From positions 752,616-816,615 of the forward strand of contig NW_017803876.1 of NCBI RefSeq assembly GCF_001625305.1: a stretch of DNA of 64,000 nt. Direction: 5' to 3'. The stretch comes from Branchiostoma belcheri (lineage: Eukaryota > Chordata > Leptocardii > Amphioxiformes > Branchiostomatidae). Below the pieces are notes generated by a model. It saw only the letters and a list, made by a program, of their open reading frames with translations, had not been told where the DNA came from and ran no database searches. Positions 52,401 through 61,297 of the stretch are shown here, piece after piece (position 1 is the first letter of the stretch; the number at the start of each line of letters is the position of its first letter). The position numbers and the translations under genes were made by a program.

Positions 52401-55400
52401 ACTGATAAAAACTCATTTTATCAACAGATAAAAACTGAATAAAGAAAATATTTCCTTTTCACTACAATTTGACTGACTGTCTACTAGTATAACCAAAGAT
52501 TGGTCATCATGGTGAATGAAAAAGTATAGTGATCTTCATTCAGTTTTAGCTCACTGAAGAGCTACTGTTCCACTGCTCGTGACAGAGAAGACAGTCCCCA
52601 AAAAAAATTTGAGCTGGCTAGAGCCCTGCTGTAGATGCCTACCTCTGCCATCTCCTCGAAGCAGCCCCCGACGGCGGCGGCCGGGTTGTTCTCATCAGTC
52701 ATCTCCATGGTGTCCTCCAGCAGCCCCAGGAACGTGATGGACAGTTCGTGCACGTCCAGGATGTTACTGAAGATCTGGTCCAGGTCCTGACGGGGACACA
52801 AGACAGTTAGACTACACAACAGGTTATATACGTATCAGGGTAAAGACTCTGCTCAGTGGAAACCGCTGAGTCGATCAGGATTATATTGCTGTTTACGTAT
52901 TTCAAGTCAATCCATTGATCAAAGTTGTACGTCCAGGATGTTACTGAAGATCTGGTCAAGGTCCTGACGGGGACACAAGACAGTTAGACTACACAACAGG
53001 TTATATATGTATCAGGGTAAAGTCTCTGCTCAGTGGAAGCCGCTGAGGCGATCAGGATTGCTGTTTACGTATTTCAAGTCAATCCATTGATCAAAGTTGT
53101 GTACGTCAAGGATGTTACTGAAGATCTGGTCCAGGTCCTGATGGGAACAGGGACAGTTAGACACCATCTTAATAATAGTAAAATGTTAAACTTTATTCCA
53201 ACACACTATTTACAGGGATCAAATTTGCAGCGACCACTGTCGCCTTCATCAGGATAATTAATGACCAATCACTTCACAACGTGATCTCGCCACCATCTCT
53301 ATCACTTAATAGAGATGGTGGACGATATAAACTCCCTGGCACTTTTGATCAATTGCTTACGTCACGTATCAGTAAAGTCTCGTGTGAATAAGGTCACGTG
53401 TTTGTAAACCGTAACTCTCCCAAGATCACGTCGTGAAGTGATTGGTCATTAATTATCCTGATTATCCCGACAGTGGTCGCTGAAAATTTGATCCCTGTAA
53501 ATAGTGTGTTGGAATAAAGTTTAACATTTTACTATGATTACTACCAACACAGATGAACTTTCATGATAACCATCTTAATAATGTCAGGGTAGAGACTCGG
53601 CTCAGTGGACACTCTAATCAGAGTCTTTGTTGACAGTGACTCCGATAAGGATGTATTCCAAGACTCAGTCAATCCATTGATCAAAAGTGAATTGAATCAA
53701 CGTTGTGTTCGCCCAGGATGTTACTGAAGATTTGGTCCAGGTCCTGACGGGAACAGGGACAGTTAGACACTCCCCAGAGCTTACAGTGTATTGCTACATA
53801 TTGTTGTCTTGAGTTAGGCCATGTTGATTTGATTATATGGATGACATCCTCCGGGAACCCCAAAATTGATGCGCGCGTGCGAATAAAAAAAAAGTTTTGC
53901 AAAAAAAAAAAGTTTTCATTATGAAATCTACGTGGTCATGAGGGTTGAACAAATGGGACAGAATATGGTTTGGCGAATAATCTAGTCTTCAAGCTCATTT
54001 CTTTACAATTTCATCTTTTTTCGTTTGATTTTGGCATTCTACAACATTGGTATGGTTTTTTTGTAACTTACGGTATATTTTTGCTCATTTTACAACTGTT
54101 TTGTACGATTTACAGTATGGTTGAAAACTTTTTTTTTTTTTTTAAACGGCCGAAAATTCATGCGCGCGCGGATGTCATCCATATAATCAAATCAACATGG
54201 CCTTACTCGTAAAAGGGATGATGTAGTTCAACTAGACATACGCCTCGAACTTTGAAGTATCTAATATACTAGAATATAGCACAATATGTATACTTACATC
54301 GATGAACGTTAGACATCCAGGTAATGAGATGCAGAGATACTCATCGAAAACTAGTAGACTTTAGGTTTCAAAATCTATCCGATTGCTTGAGTAACTGTTT
54401 TCTTGTGCATCTCATTACCTGGATGTCTAACCTTCATTAATTCAAGTAGACATATTGTGAGATACTATAGTATCTTACATCTTTTATTTCATTTCACTTC
54501 ACATCTGTGAAAATTAATGCTCACGACCAGATCCTTCAACATTGTTGGAATCATCATCATCTGTTGGCCTGGATTTTTATAAAACATCACTCACAACTTA
54601 TCAACTGACAGTATTCACTGTCATTTCAGTTATCATTCAGCCAATGTTTAATAGTACTGACCTGCTCTGAGAAGAGTTTAGGGTTGACAGCCATGGAGTT
54701 TAATAGTACTGACCTGCTCTGAGAAGAGTTTAGGGTTGACAGCCATGGAGTTTAGAAGTACTGACCTGCTCTGAGAAGAGTTTAGGGTTGACAGCGATGG
54801 AGTTTAGAAGTACTGACCTGCTCTGAGAAGAGTTTAGGGTTGACAGCCATGGAGTTTAGAAGTACTGACCTGCTCTGAGAAGAGTTTAGGGTTGACAGCC
54901 ATGGAGTTTAGAAGTACTGACCTGCTCTGAGAAGAGTTTAGGGTTGACAGCCATGGGGTCCCTGAACACCTTGATGATCATGTTGAGATCTCGGATGTAC
55001 TGAGTCTCTTCCATGATCAGTTCCTTCACCTGGAGACAGACAGAAAACACTGGTCAGGTTTCTATACTGCATCATGGCTGTACAAATCTTAATCCTGTCA
55101 TACATCATTTTGAGCACATAGGTCACGATAATCCTAGTGGTCTCCTGGTGCATGCTCCCCTGGGTAAATTTTGAAATCTTGACTCTTTGAAACACTAATT
55201 TCTGCATTTTGAAAGGCAAATTTTGCTGGTAGACTAGGCTTAATCTAATGTCATCTGTTTTCATATCTTTACACCCCAAAACCAATTTTGTCTGACAAAG
55301 CTGATGGATTGGGCAAAATTTTTGTCTGTCATGAGCAGCAAAATTGATGGATGCTGGTTAGACAAGACAAGAAGGGACAGGGTCAGAAACGAAGTCATCA

Positions 55401-58400
55401 GACAGTTGGTTGGCAACAAACCAGTTCTCCAGTTTATTGCCAAACAAAGGGTTCGGCCACCTGATGAGAATGCCGACCACTCAGCCAGCCCTAAGGGCCT
55501 ACACTGCCAGGCACTCAGGAGTAAGGGCCAGGGGGAGACCGCGCCGCCGATGGATAGATGGAGTAGCGGAGATCCTCAGCGCACACGGCATGACACTCCG
55601 GGAGGCCACACACCTGGCAGTGGAACGTCAACTACATCTCCCCGCCACGCCCCACCAGGCATAAGCGGAAGGATAAAGTAAAGTAATTAACTAAGCTGGT
55701 TGGAACACTGCTAACAGCACCTGATATCAGGGACGGCTTAACAGATCTCACCTGCTCCTCAAACGACAGGGACCCCCTGCGGATGGGCGGTGGTTCCTCC
55801 TCCACGTTAGACAGACTCATGTCCTCGTCCTGATGGAACATGTCCATTAGCACCTGCGGAGGGGGGAATGACAAACCCTGTGGTCAGTACAACGATGCTT
55901 TGTATTTCCTGTACCAATTCCTCAAATGCAACTTTCTAGCACTGTTGGAAAACTTTAAAAACCTTCTAAACTGTTGATTTTGACACATTCCATCAGTCCA
56001 AAAGTAGGGCTTAAAAGCCTTACCATAACTTTGAGGATAACCTCCATAACACAAATTTTACACCAGAATTATGTATTAGGAAGTATCAATAATGGATCAT
56101 ATTAAAACTGTTTTAACTTGTGCGGGTAGACATGAGAAATAACTGCACAGCCCCAATCTTACCTGCACTAACCTGCATATACCCAGTACATGGACCAGTG
56201 CAGGTTAGGTGCAGGTAGACATCAGAAATACCTGCACAGCCCCTACACCTGCACTAACCTGCATATACCCAGTACATGGACCAGTGCAGATTAGGTGCAG
56301 GTAGACATCAGGAATACCTGCACAGCCCCAATCTTACCTGCACTAACCTCCATATACCCAGTATATGGACCAGTGCAGGTTAGGTGCACAGCCCCTACAC
56401 CTGCACTAACCTGCATATGCAGGTGTATTTGGAGTGCCGAAAAGTCATGATCATAGACTAATGATTACAGCGAATGTCTGTACTTTCTGAAAAAACAAGG
56501 CAGTACCATACACCTACATGTACACCTTGTTCATGAGAGGACCCTTAGCCTTACCTTGTCTGCACACATGGCCACCTTGATGTCCTGACATGACATCTCT
56601 CTGTGTCGGATGTTCTTTACATAGTTACCTGCCAACTGCGGAAATGGGAAAATGTGAAATTAACTACACGTACTTAACTGACAGTGTTTACCATCTATAC
56701 CAATGTACACTGGTTTGCCAATGTCTATACATACCATATATACCTCACAGCTAAATATTACTCACTATTACAACAGACTTGCAGGGTACATCAAATTCCA
56801 TGAAAATTATAGAAAAGACCTACAACTTGTTTCAGCACACACTATCTACAGAAAGTGTACAAAACATACAGTAAGCAAGCTTACTCTAGCATAACAAAGA
56901 AAAAAGACCTTGTTTTGATCTTAGGGCTTTACATGGCAATGTTATTAGTAATACTAACTACTGCCATGCTAGCTATGTGCACCATTTATCAATATTGCGG
57001 TAATTTGTGACCAAAATATATCTCCAAGGACTTTTTAGTTAACACACACGTGGGGGAGGCTTCACTAAAATCTTTTTATTTCAAAGGCATATCCTGCATA
57101 TGGTAAGGTTTTACATTTAGAAGACCACAGTTGCCCAATTTTGCTACAGAACTTGAAGCTAGTATCAGCAATAAAGTTGATTTGATTTGATTTGATTCAT
57201 TAGAACTGCAGACAAGTACAATACTCGTGGGCCACAGGCAGCGGGAGCTGGTGTTGTGGCCCACACACAAAACAATCACAAGCACACAAACATCATAGAT
57301 TAGAATAAGCAACAGCATAGCAAACAGCATAGATTAGAATACTAGTATATCAGTCCATTTTAAACTAGATACAGTTCATGCGGTTTCTAGCCGCCATAAG
57401 TTAACATGCTGCTGGTTGACACATAAGTTTCCGCTAAAGCTACAGTGAAAACAATGGTCGCTGGTAAATACCTGCCCTGTAAATAGTCCTATGAATAAAT
57501 AAATGAGGACATACCTTTAGAATATCAGCAGAGATGTACTCCAGTACAGCCACGATGTACAGGGAAACCTGCTGGTCTACCTTGTACCCCAGAACCTCCT
57601 GTGGACACAAGCACACACCGGCTCTCATTAACAACAAATAAAGGGGGCTCTCTTAATTTGGCACTCAGGGTTGGACAAGTTTTCAAAAATCCTCTTGCCC
57701 CTATCGGGCAAGTACATGGTCATTTTCACTTGCCCGAACCAACTTTTCACTTGCCCAAAATTTACATGACATTTTTATGCATTTTACTACCAGCATCTTA
57801 TTTTAGAGATTATAATGATGCATACTTTATTTATCAAAATAATGTGGTTTGAGACTTGCAATGGATTTTCTGACAAAATGACATTAATATAATATCAATT
57901 TGGCAAAATGATGAGTAATTTTGTTCCAAACACCATAGCAGCTATACTTTGCATCCAAAAAATTTACTTGCCCATTTGGGCAAGTCCAGGGGGATATTTA
58001 CTTGCCCGAATAGTACTTTTACTTGCCCTGGGCAAGTGGGCAATGGGACTTGTCCAACCCTGGGCACCAAATAATTTGTATTAGTTATGAGGTTCGCAGC
58101 AGGGGGGATGTTTGAAATACCACACAAGTTTGTAGGCTTTAAAATCCTAAACACAATACAACATATATTGTACAAGCACAGAAAGTTAGTGATTTCTACT
58201 TCAGTTTTGGGTTAAAATATTTTTAGTGTTTGGGCTTTATTTTGAATGTTGATAGAGCTGTACTTTTTATCATGACTGGTCTACAAAACCTTATTCATAA
58301 GAATAAGTTGAGAGGAGAAACAAGCTGCTGTACCTTAAGCAGTGGGTGGATTTTGTCATGAGGCAACACAAGTGGTGACTTCTTCTTGTACCTGTTAGGA

Positions 58401-60102
58401 CAAAAACAAACACATCAACTTAATCAATGGTCTGCTGTTTTGGGCCACACGGACTTAATTTTATGGATGACATCCTCTGAAGACCACCAAACTAGTGCGC
58501 GCGGGCGAATAAAAAAATCCCGGCAAAAAAAATGCTACTAAACCACAGGAATACAAAGCTGGTATTATGAATTTGCGGCACATAACAACGTATACGACAT
58601 CTGGCACATGCTGGCTTTTTGCGGAATTTATGAATCGGCACTGTACGTATGTACTGAGTTCTTGAAACGCTGCTCTTCGGTAGCTTAGGTGCCATCCTCG
58701 AGAGTTACCACCGGCTCCCTATTGTCGCTAACTACCATGGACTACCCAAGCCTAGATCCAGGCCAGATCGAGGTTTGGAGGACGGAGGATCTTTTTTTTT
58801 TTTTGAGAACAGGCGAAAATCAATGCGCGCGCGGATGTCATCCATATAATTAGGTCGGTGTGGCCTTACTGAGGACAAACAACAGTCATCAGCAGATCGT
58901 ATTGCTGTTGGAAATAAACTTCTAAAACAACTTGTAATTAGATTAAGTGCAGGATTATTTATGGATCCACTTTGCTTGAACTAATAAGTTTAATGTCTGT
59001 ACACATGTCAAAACCATGTAACAGACCGTCAGCAGCTTTAGTGAGGCCCATGAGAATAATCATTGATTCTACAGGCAATCCTGATTGGAGAATGTAAAAT
59101 TTGATATATTTGCTTAAAAGACATAACTTTTTCACTTTAATTCATGTCACTTTTAGATCAATCTGACTTGGATTGGCTTCAAAGGATTTTGAAGTGGGAA
59201 ACAACCCTAACACATTAATAGCATTATGATAAGAGTTTCTGTCAACAACGACTCTGATAAGGATCTCTACCAGTAGAATCAGTGATTCATAATATATATT
59301 ATGATCTCTCCTACATAGTTCTCACTAGGCTATTTGAGCGTAATGGCCTCCTATGAGCTATGATTTAGCCCCCTACTGTCTTTCAACCAGGGTAGGGGAG
59401 TTTTTTTGGGGGGTTGACCCTTCATAAAGCTTTTGAAAAAGGAAAATATAACTTTAAAATGAAGTTATAACAAAGGGAAAGCAAAATCTGTCTCCCAATA
59501 GACATTATTAAAGTGTCTCAGGGGGATATGAATAATATGAGTTACAAAATTTTTGGGAGACTACCAGACCCTTGCTGGGGTTATGTTTTTGGGACTCAAT
59601 ACGCAACTTGCCCTTCTGTACCTAACCCCCTATGCTGTGAAAAAATCCTGGTAAGAACCCTGTCTCCCACAAGTTATCTGGCACGTCTATCTGGCACGTA
59701 TGACCCGCTACTACAGTCACGTGTCTCTGATGTCACGTTCCAAGAGTAGACGGGTCCATTCCGTGAACAAGGTTGATGGAGTCAACCGAAAATTTGGGGT
59801 AAGTCCCAATTCTATATCTAGTGTTGGAAGTTAAAGTTCAGTCTTTATTTCATAATGATTTGTACCAACACAGATGAACTTTCATGCTAAGCTGTCTCCT
59901 ACCTGTCGAGTGCGGACTGTGCGTCCCCGATGGCCCACTTGTCGATGGGGTGAGGGAAGGTTCGCTGGACCCTCTCCTCCACGTCCTGGACCGTGTGGGG
60001 GTGACAGGAGCACAGCATCCCCAGCAGCTGCAGGATCAGCCCCTCGATGTACTCCAGAGCATCGTCTCGCGCCGTCAGGTGGGGGTGCACCTGCTGCTGC
60101 AC
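23399..60102 (-). CDS. SOS: Son of sevenless (SOS), Ras/Rac guanine nucleotide exchange factor, 28 exons in window
   Basis: SOS is brought to the membrane by GRB2 and loads GTP on Ras through its CDC25 domain; its DH-PH unit acts on Rac. In the window 28 exons (listed in the domain entries) sum to 3,645 coding bases, 1,214 residues plus stop, with no frame break and GT-AG at each junction. Domain order is that of the family: histone fold, DH, PH, REM, CDC25, proline-rich tail. Near-identical stretches to vertebrate SOS include [40 protein letters not shown] and [15 protein letters not shown]. The protein ends ELPPKTYK plus a short Gln/Ala/His tail. The first coding exon lies beyond 64000 or was not recognisable between 60103 and the window end. 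Probably the single pre-duplication orthologue of vertebrate SOS1 and SOS2 (inference). Seven exons carry border-spanning tandem arrays. Confidence 0.97.
24855..25083. mobile_element. inverted-repeat element with 9-bp duplication
   Basis: Same family as 3730-3977, with exact duplication GATCTTATG at 24846-24854 and 25084-25092. It ends about 60 bases from SOS exon 25145-25430. Two further worn copies are at about 45675-45860 and 46963-47206. Confidence 0.87.
25405..26265 (-). repeat. minisatellite of SOS splice acceptor (exon 25145-25430)
   Basis: The true border at 25430 is followed, upstream in the transcript, by at least four near-perfect copies of a unit of about 56 bp: acceptor (TCCATTTGTAG or TTTTCAG), exon start CAAAGGAAAACGGACTACCC and a short AT-rich filler. 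From about 25840 to 26265 further degenerate copies alternate with unrelated sequence. A LINE 3' fragment interrupts at about 25670-25800. Confidence 0.9.
26747..37198 (-). CDS. SOS: SOS exons for the CDC25 catalytic domain
   Basis: Exons 37143-37198, 36668-36767, 35640-35729, 35001-35093, 34180-34297, 31427-31599, 26747-26863. They read [114 protein letters not shown] and [15 protein letters not shown]. This is the Ras exchange domain including the helical hairpin. The last exon ([20 protein letters not shown] to [11 protein letters not shown]) passes into the tail. Border arrays flank exons 31427-31599 (donor side) and 26747-26863 (acceptor side). Confidence 0.96.
26821..27480 (-). repeat. 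about 190-bp tandem repeat carrying the acceptor of SOS exon 26747-26863
   Basis: Copies of the exon start and acceptor occur at 26998-27050 and, more worn, at 27181-27225. The flanking intron text (tatactaggta.. TCTGGAGTtAGTAATCAATTT) is repeated with the same spacing at about 26938, 27110 and 27410, so the unit is exon border plus intron. Confidence 0.85.
29129..29602. mobile_element. GGCC-ended element, degenerate left flank
   Basis: Ends GGCCACAGCAAGTAA and TTACTTGCTGTGGCC; TTA on the right, TTT on the left. Contains a direct repeat of GAGAGAAGACAAGAAAAGGC-like text. Confidence 0.8.
30685..30985 (+). mobile_element. LINE 3' end with TGAG tail
   Basis: Reads [18 protein letters not shown] and [15 protein letters not shown], the C-terminal RT signature of many LINEs, then GNNRR, stop and a (TGAG)n tail. 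Confidence 0.8.
31253..31450 (-). repeat. tandem copies of the donor end of SOS exon 31427-31599
   Basis: Two extra copies of the exon 3' end (encoding [11 protein letters not shown]) with the donor GTAAGTCAGTACAGGG follow the true donor at 31426. The unit is about 80-85 bp. Reading past the real donor meets TAG within about ten codons. Confidence 0.9.
31850..32110 (+). repeat. second array of the same LINE-derived 54-bp repeat
   Basis: Five units of the same sequence as 61298-61550, also next to a LINE 3' end (about 31625), with a few point changes (GCCAAAGGGCAG for GCCGAAGGGCGG). Confidence 0.85.
33560..33790 (-). mobile_element. inverted-repeat element with hammerhead-like core
   Basis: The minus strand (33636 down to 33606) reads CTGACGA, a 7-bp perfect stem AGCTAGT/ACTAGCT with loop GGAT, then GAAAC. 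Arms CAACTGGATATGATTT are inverted around it. Worn relatives are at 7960-8110 and 54300-54440. Confidence 0.55.
37290..37990 (-). mobile_element. LINE ORF2 C-terminal fragment
   Basis: Minus-strand text reads [20 protein letters not shown] then C and [11 protein letters not shown], the Cys/His motif at the end of LINE ORF2. It ends in AATAAAGGTCTTCATTCATT. Frames upstream are broken. Confidence 0.8.
38238..45653 (-). CDS. SOS: SOS exons for the REM (Ras exchanger motif) domain
   Basis: Exons 45523-45653, 44888-45092, 39561-39717, 38238-38339. Key stretches: [85 protein letters not shown] and [14 protein letters not shown]. The REM domain carries the distal Ras-GTP site that stimulates exchange. 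The intron between 44888 and 39717 is over 5 kb and contains the LINE reverse transcriptase in antisense orientation. Confidence 0.95.
39100..39468 (+). mobile_element. LINE 3' end with TGAG-type tail
   Basis: Reads [19 protein letters not shown] and [15 protein letters not shown], then a stop and a (GTGA)n tail. It is the same family as the fragment near 30685 and lies close to SOS exon 39561-39717, in antisense. Confidence 0.82.
41720..43215 (+). mobile_element. 5'-truncated non-LTR retrotransposon (LINE) with open reverse transcriptase
   Basis: An uninterrupted frame of about 413-430 codons ends TGA at 43016. It lacks the endonuclease and the first RT blocks. Visible RT landmarks: [43 protein letters not shown] (first catalytic Asp), [20 protein letters not shown] (catalytic YADD), SFKLLGIVV and the C-terminal [11 protein letters not shown]. 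This is the Jockey/CR1-like type. The 3' UTR ends at AATAAA (43202) with a TTTGAT tail. It lies antisense inside a SOS intron. The frame is open enough to suggest a young copy. Confidence 0.92.
44440..44530 (-). repeat. tRNA-derived SINE head
   Basis: Minus strand: GGTCAAGTGGGTAGAGTGC and GTGAGTTTGATCCCCAAC as A and B boxes. It is fused to a LINE 3' end on one side. Confidence 0.65.
44540..44850 (+). mobile_element. LINE 3' end fragment beside a SOS exon
   Basis: Reads [19 protein letters not shown] then [15 protein letters not shown] and ends about 40 bases from the donor of SOS exon 44888-45092, in antisense. Confidence 0.75.
45900..49788 (-). CDS. SOS: SOS exons for the PH domain and the PH-REM linker
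   Basis: Exons 49658-49788, 48212-48397, 47257-47374, 45900-45983. The PH domain reads [18 protein letters not shown], then [40 protein letters not shown] and the final helix [14 protein letters not shown]. The conserved Trp of the last PH helix is present. The donor of exon 48212-48397 lies inside the target-site duplication of a hAT-like element, described separately. The 84-base exon 45900-45983 ([20 protein letters not shown]) is the linker helix to the REM domain. Confidence 0.95.
46963..47206. mobile_element. older copy of the 9-bp-duplication element
   Basis: The right end reads GTTCTGCCAACGTGCT. Flanks GTAATAGCA and GTTATAGCA fit a 9-bp duplication with one mismatch and one extra base. 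Confidence 0.7.
47820..48206. mobile_element. hAT-like inverted-repeat element inserted on a SOS splice donor
   Basis: Ends TAGTGATGCATACC inverted, with an exact 8-bp duplication CCCACCAT at 47812-47819 and 48207-48214. Eight-bp duplications are typical of hAT. On the minus strand the right duplication reads ATG|GTGGG, that is, the last exon bases and the splice donor of SOS exon 48212-48397. Confidence 0.92.
49113..49488. mobile_element. GGCC-ended element inside a tandem repeat, TAA duplication
   Basis: TAA on both sides. It interrupts a 35-45 bp tandem repeat (TTGCTGAGACTTTTACCTGT) present at about 49018-49110 and again at 49500-49530. Confidence 0.88.
50167..55029 (-). CDS. SOS: SOS exons for the DH (Dbl homology) domain
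   Basis: Exons 54922-55029, 52643-52786, 51914-52024, 50774-50872, 50536-50586, 50167-50243. They begin [20 protein letters not shown], the first conserved DH helix, and include [18 protein letters not shown] and [20 protein letters not shown]. This is the Rac-directed exchange module. Three of these exons (the first three) have border-spanning duplications in the adjoining intron: decoy donors after exon 54922-55029, decoy acceptors before 52643-52786 and before 51914-52024. Confidence 0.95.
50940..51085 (-). mobile_element. repeat with hammerhead-like core
   Basis: The minus strand (51004 down to 50979) reads CTGATGA, the stem GATGA/TCATC with loop CAG, then GAAAC. It ends in GTGAATAAAG-like text on the other side. 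Confidence 0.5.
51297..51575 (+). mobile_element. LINE 3' end fragment
   Basis: Reads [34 protein letters not shown] and [11 protein letters not shown] with stop, a LINE ORF2 C-terminus. The frame is open over 60 codons. Confidence 0.75.
51840..52260 (-). repeat. duplicate of SOS exon 51914-52024 and its flanks, internally deleted
   Basis: 52090-52260 repeats the intron before the exon, part of the exon (TTTGACCAGGA and GGTCCGGAACACATCGAACT on the plus strand) and its acceptor with the G-rich tract. The middle of the exon copy is missing. Confidence 0.75.
52925..53770 (-). repeat. three extra copies of the acceptor of SOS exon 52643-52786
   Basis: Copies near 52928-52990, 53101-53160 and 53703-53765 contain the exon start (encoding [10 protein letters not shown]) and the preceding acceptor TGTCCCCGTCAG or a variant. 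The intron filler (CTCTGCTCAGTGGAA..CGCTGAG) repeats with them. The third copy is separated by an inverted-repeat element at 53178-53535. Confidence 0.88.
53178..53535. mobile_element. inverted-repeat element, probable Penelope-like terminus pair
   Basis: Arms AGTAAAATGTTAAACTTTAT inverted over 70 bp. Each arm holds a CTGAT(GA) and a GCGAC/GTCGC stem, but one core residue is altered in each, so any hammerhead is dead. A fragment is at 59825-59885; another family (TGGGTCAGTCTACTGAGGAA) is at 8210-8310 and 34060-34155. Confidence 0.6.
53817..54202. mobile_element. GGCC-ended inverted-repeat element, TTA duplication
   Basis: Second copy of the 7274-7664 family, flanked by TTA on both sides, in a SOS intron. 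Confidence 0.88.
54640..54960 (-). repeat. 52-bp minisatellite of the donor end of SOS exon 54922-55029
   Basis: Five extra copies of the exon end (encoding [11 protein letters not shown]) with its donor GTCAGTACTTCT follow the true donor. The copies are nearly identical. The unit length is not a multiple of three, and use of a decoy donor would bring TAA in frame within the first unit. Confidence 0.93.
55330..55690 (+). mobile_element. LINE 3' end fragment
   Basis: Contains [20 protein letters not shown] and [12 protein letters not shown], the RT C-terminal GRP.RRW signature, with a short AAGTAAAGTAA tail, in antisense next to SOS exon 55752-55853. Confidence 0.7.
55752..60102 (-). CDS. SOS: SOS exons for the N-terminal histone-fold domain
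   Basis: Exons 59903-60102, 58334-58391, 57515-57598, 56555-56635, 55752-55853. Translation runs [19 protein letters not shown], then [48 protein letters not shown] and [11 protein letters not shown]. These match the two tandem histone folds of SOS, which bind membrane phospholipids and restrain the REM domain. The last of these exons ([17 protein letters not shown]) is the linker into the DH domain. The preceding exon, encoding the start codon, is outside the window; the visible part starts in phase 0 exactly where vertebrate exon 2 starts. Confidence 0.96.
56120..56430 (+). repeat. tandem repeat, about 90 bp, three copies
   Basis: Units carry ACCTGCACTAACCTGCATAT and GGACCAGTGCAGGTTAGGTG. 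Single copies are at about 33290-33370 and 38875-38945. Related to the CAGGGCTC element interior. Confidence 0.75.
57060..57335 (+). mobile_element. probable LINE 3' end with TTTGAT tail
   Basis: AATAAAGTTGATTTGATTTG at about 57170-57195 is the same tail as the reverse-transcriptase LINE at 43202. Upstream coding is not recognisable. Confidence 0.5.
57666..58062. mobile_element. element with CAGGGTTGGACAAGT ends
   Basis: CAGGGTTGGACAAGT at the left, ACTTGTCCAACCCTG at the right; the interior repeats ACTTGCCC. CAGGG ends are common in hAT elements, but I cannot define the duplication. Confidence 0.7.
58443..58865. mobile_element. GGCC-ended element, right TTA
   Basis: Ends GGCCACACGGACTTAATTTT and a matching inverted right end, with the internal ATGGATGACATCC motif. 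It lies just upstream of SOS exon 58334-58391. Confidence 0.8.
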
Positions 60103-60540
60103 CTGCAACAAACAAACAAACAAATTCAGGTGAGTTGATGTACTCCAGAGCATCGTCTCGCGCCGTCAGGTGGGGGTGCACCTGCTGCTGCACCTGCAAC
60201 ACACAAACAAACAAACAAATTCAGGTGAGTCGATGTACTCCAGAGCATCATCACGCGCCGTCAGGTGGGGGTGCACCTGCTCGTGCACCTGCAACAAACA
60301 AACAAACAAACAAACAAGCAAACAAACAAATTCAGGTGAGTCGATGTACTCCAGAGCATCGTCTCGCGCCGTCAGGTGGGGGTGCACCTGCTGCTGCACC
60401 TGCAACAAACAAACAAACAAACAAATTCAGGTGAGTCGATGTACTCCAGAGCATCGTCACGCGCTGTCAGGTAAGGGTGCACCTGCTGCTGCACCTGCAA
60501 CAAACAAACAAACAAACAAACAAATTCAGGTGAGTCAAAT
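60103..60540 (-). repeat. minisatellite of the acceptor of SOS exon 59903-60102
   Basis: Four extra units of about 90-110 bp lie upstream of the true acceptor. Each holds a TTTG microsatellite, the acceptor TTGCAG, about 60 bases of exon (encoding [19 protein letters not shown]) and a filler ctcacctgaa. Differences in TTTG number make the unit length vary. One unit reads VHEQVHPH. Confidence 0.93.
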
Positions 60541-61297
60541 CACAGTGTGAAAACAGAGTGGTACATTCGGTAAAAGTTGGTGATCTTAGTTGGTGATCTT
60601 AGCAGCAGAATTTGTATGTTTTTTATGATTGTCATGTATAGGTAAGACATTTATGCGGCGTGTAATTCCTCACATCTTTTCTAATACTGTATGATGAATG
60701 TGATTGTAAATGTCTGTTTCTATACCTGCATGTAATTGGTGTAGGACCCCTGCTGGAATATTAACCCTTTAATTAACGGGCTAAAGGGCATCCCAATAAA
60801 CTGAAACTGAACTGTTTTTGAGAGGGAGAACAGCTTGATTCTCATTATGTCAGTCTGACTCACATCTCTTAGTTATCATGTTTATCCTTGCAGAAGGAAA
60901 ACATTGTTTGCTCTGTTTATTCTTCTTCGTCCCCGAACAAATAAGGTCAATCACACTCACCAATGAAATAAGGTCAATGACCTGGACCAGATACTGGCCT
61001 TTTGGGCAGGTTTGATTGTACGCAAATAACTATTCTATTTAATAAGTTCCTTTTTTTTTAATGAATAAAACATCTGTTTTGCTGTACTGTGTAATGCAAC
61101 AGTTGACGTCACTCTTCAGGGTTCAACCCACTCACTTTCCACAAATTCCAGGAAGTGGAACTCGCAGTCACCAAGTACAGTAGGGGCACTATCATTAGAT
61201 AGCTTTAAACAGTGTTTAGAGTTAAATGTTCAAGGGTTAGATGTAACAAGCCGTTCAGTGTAATGTAACCAGCTGCCGCCGCGCTGCGTGCCTACGA

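Noticed and set aside
59874..60434. 186-codon plus-strand open frame with repetitive protein
   Set aside because: It is the antisense of SOS exon 59903-60102 and its border array; the minus-strand reading is the conserved SOS sequence.
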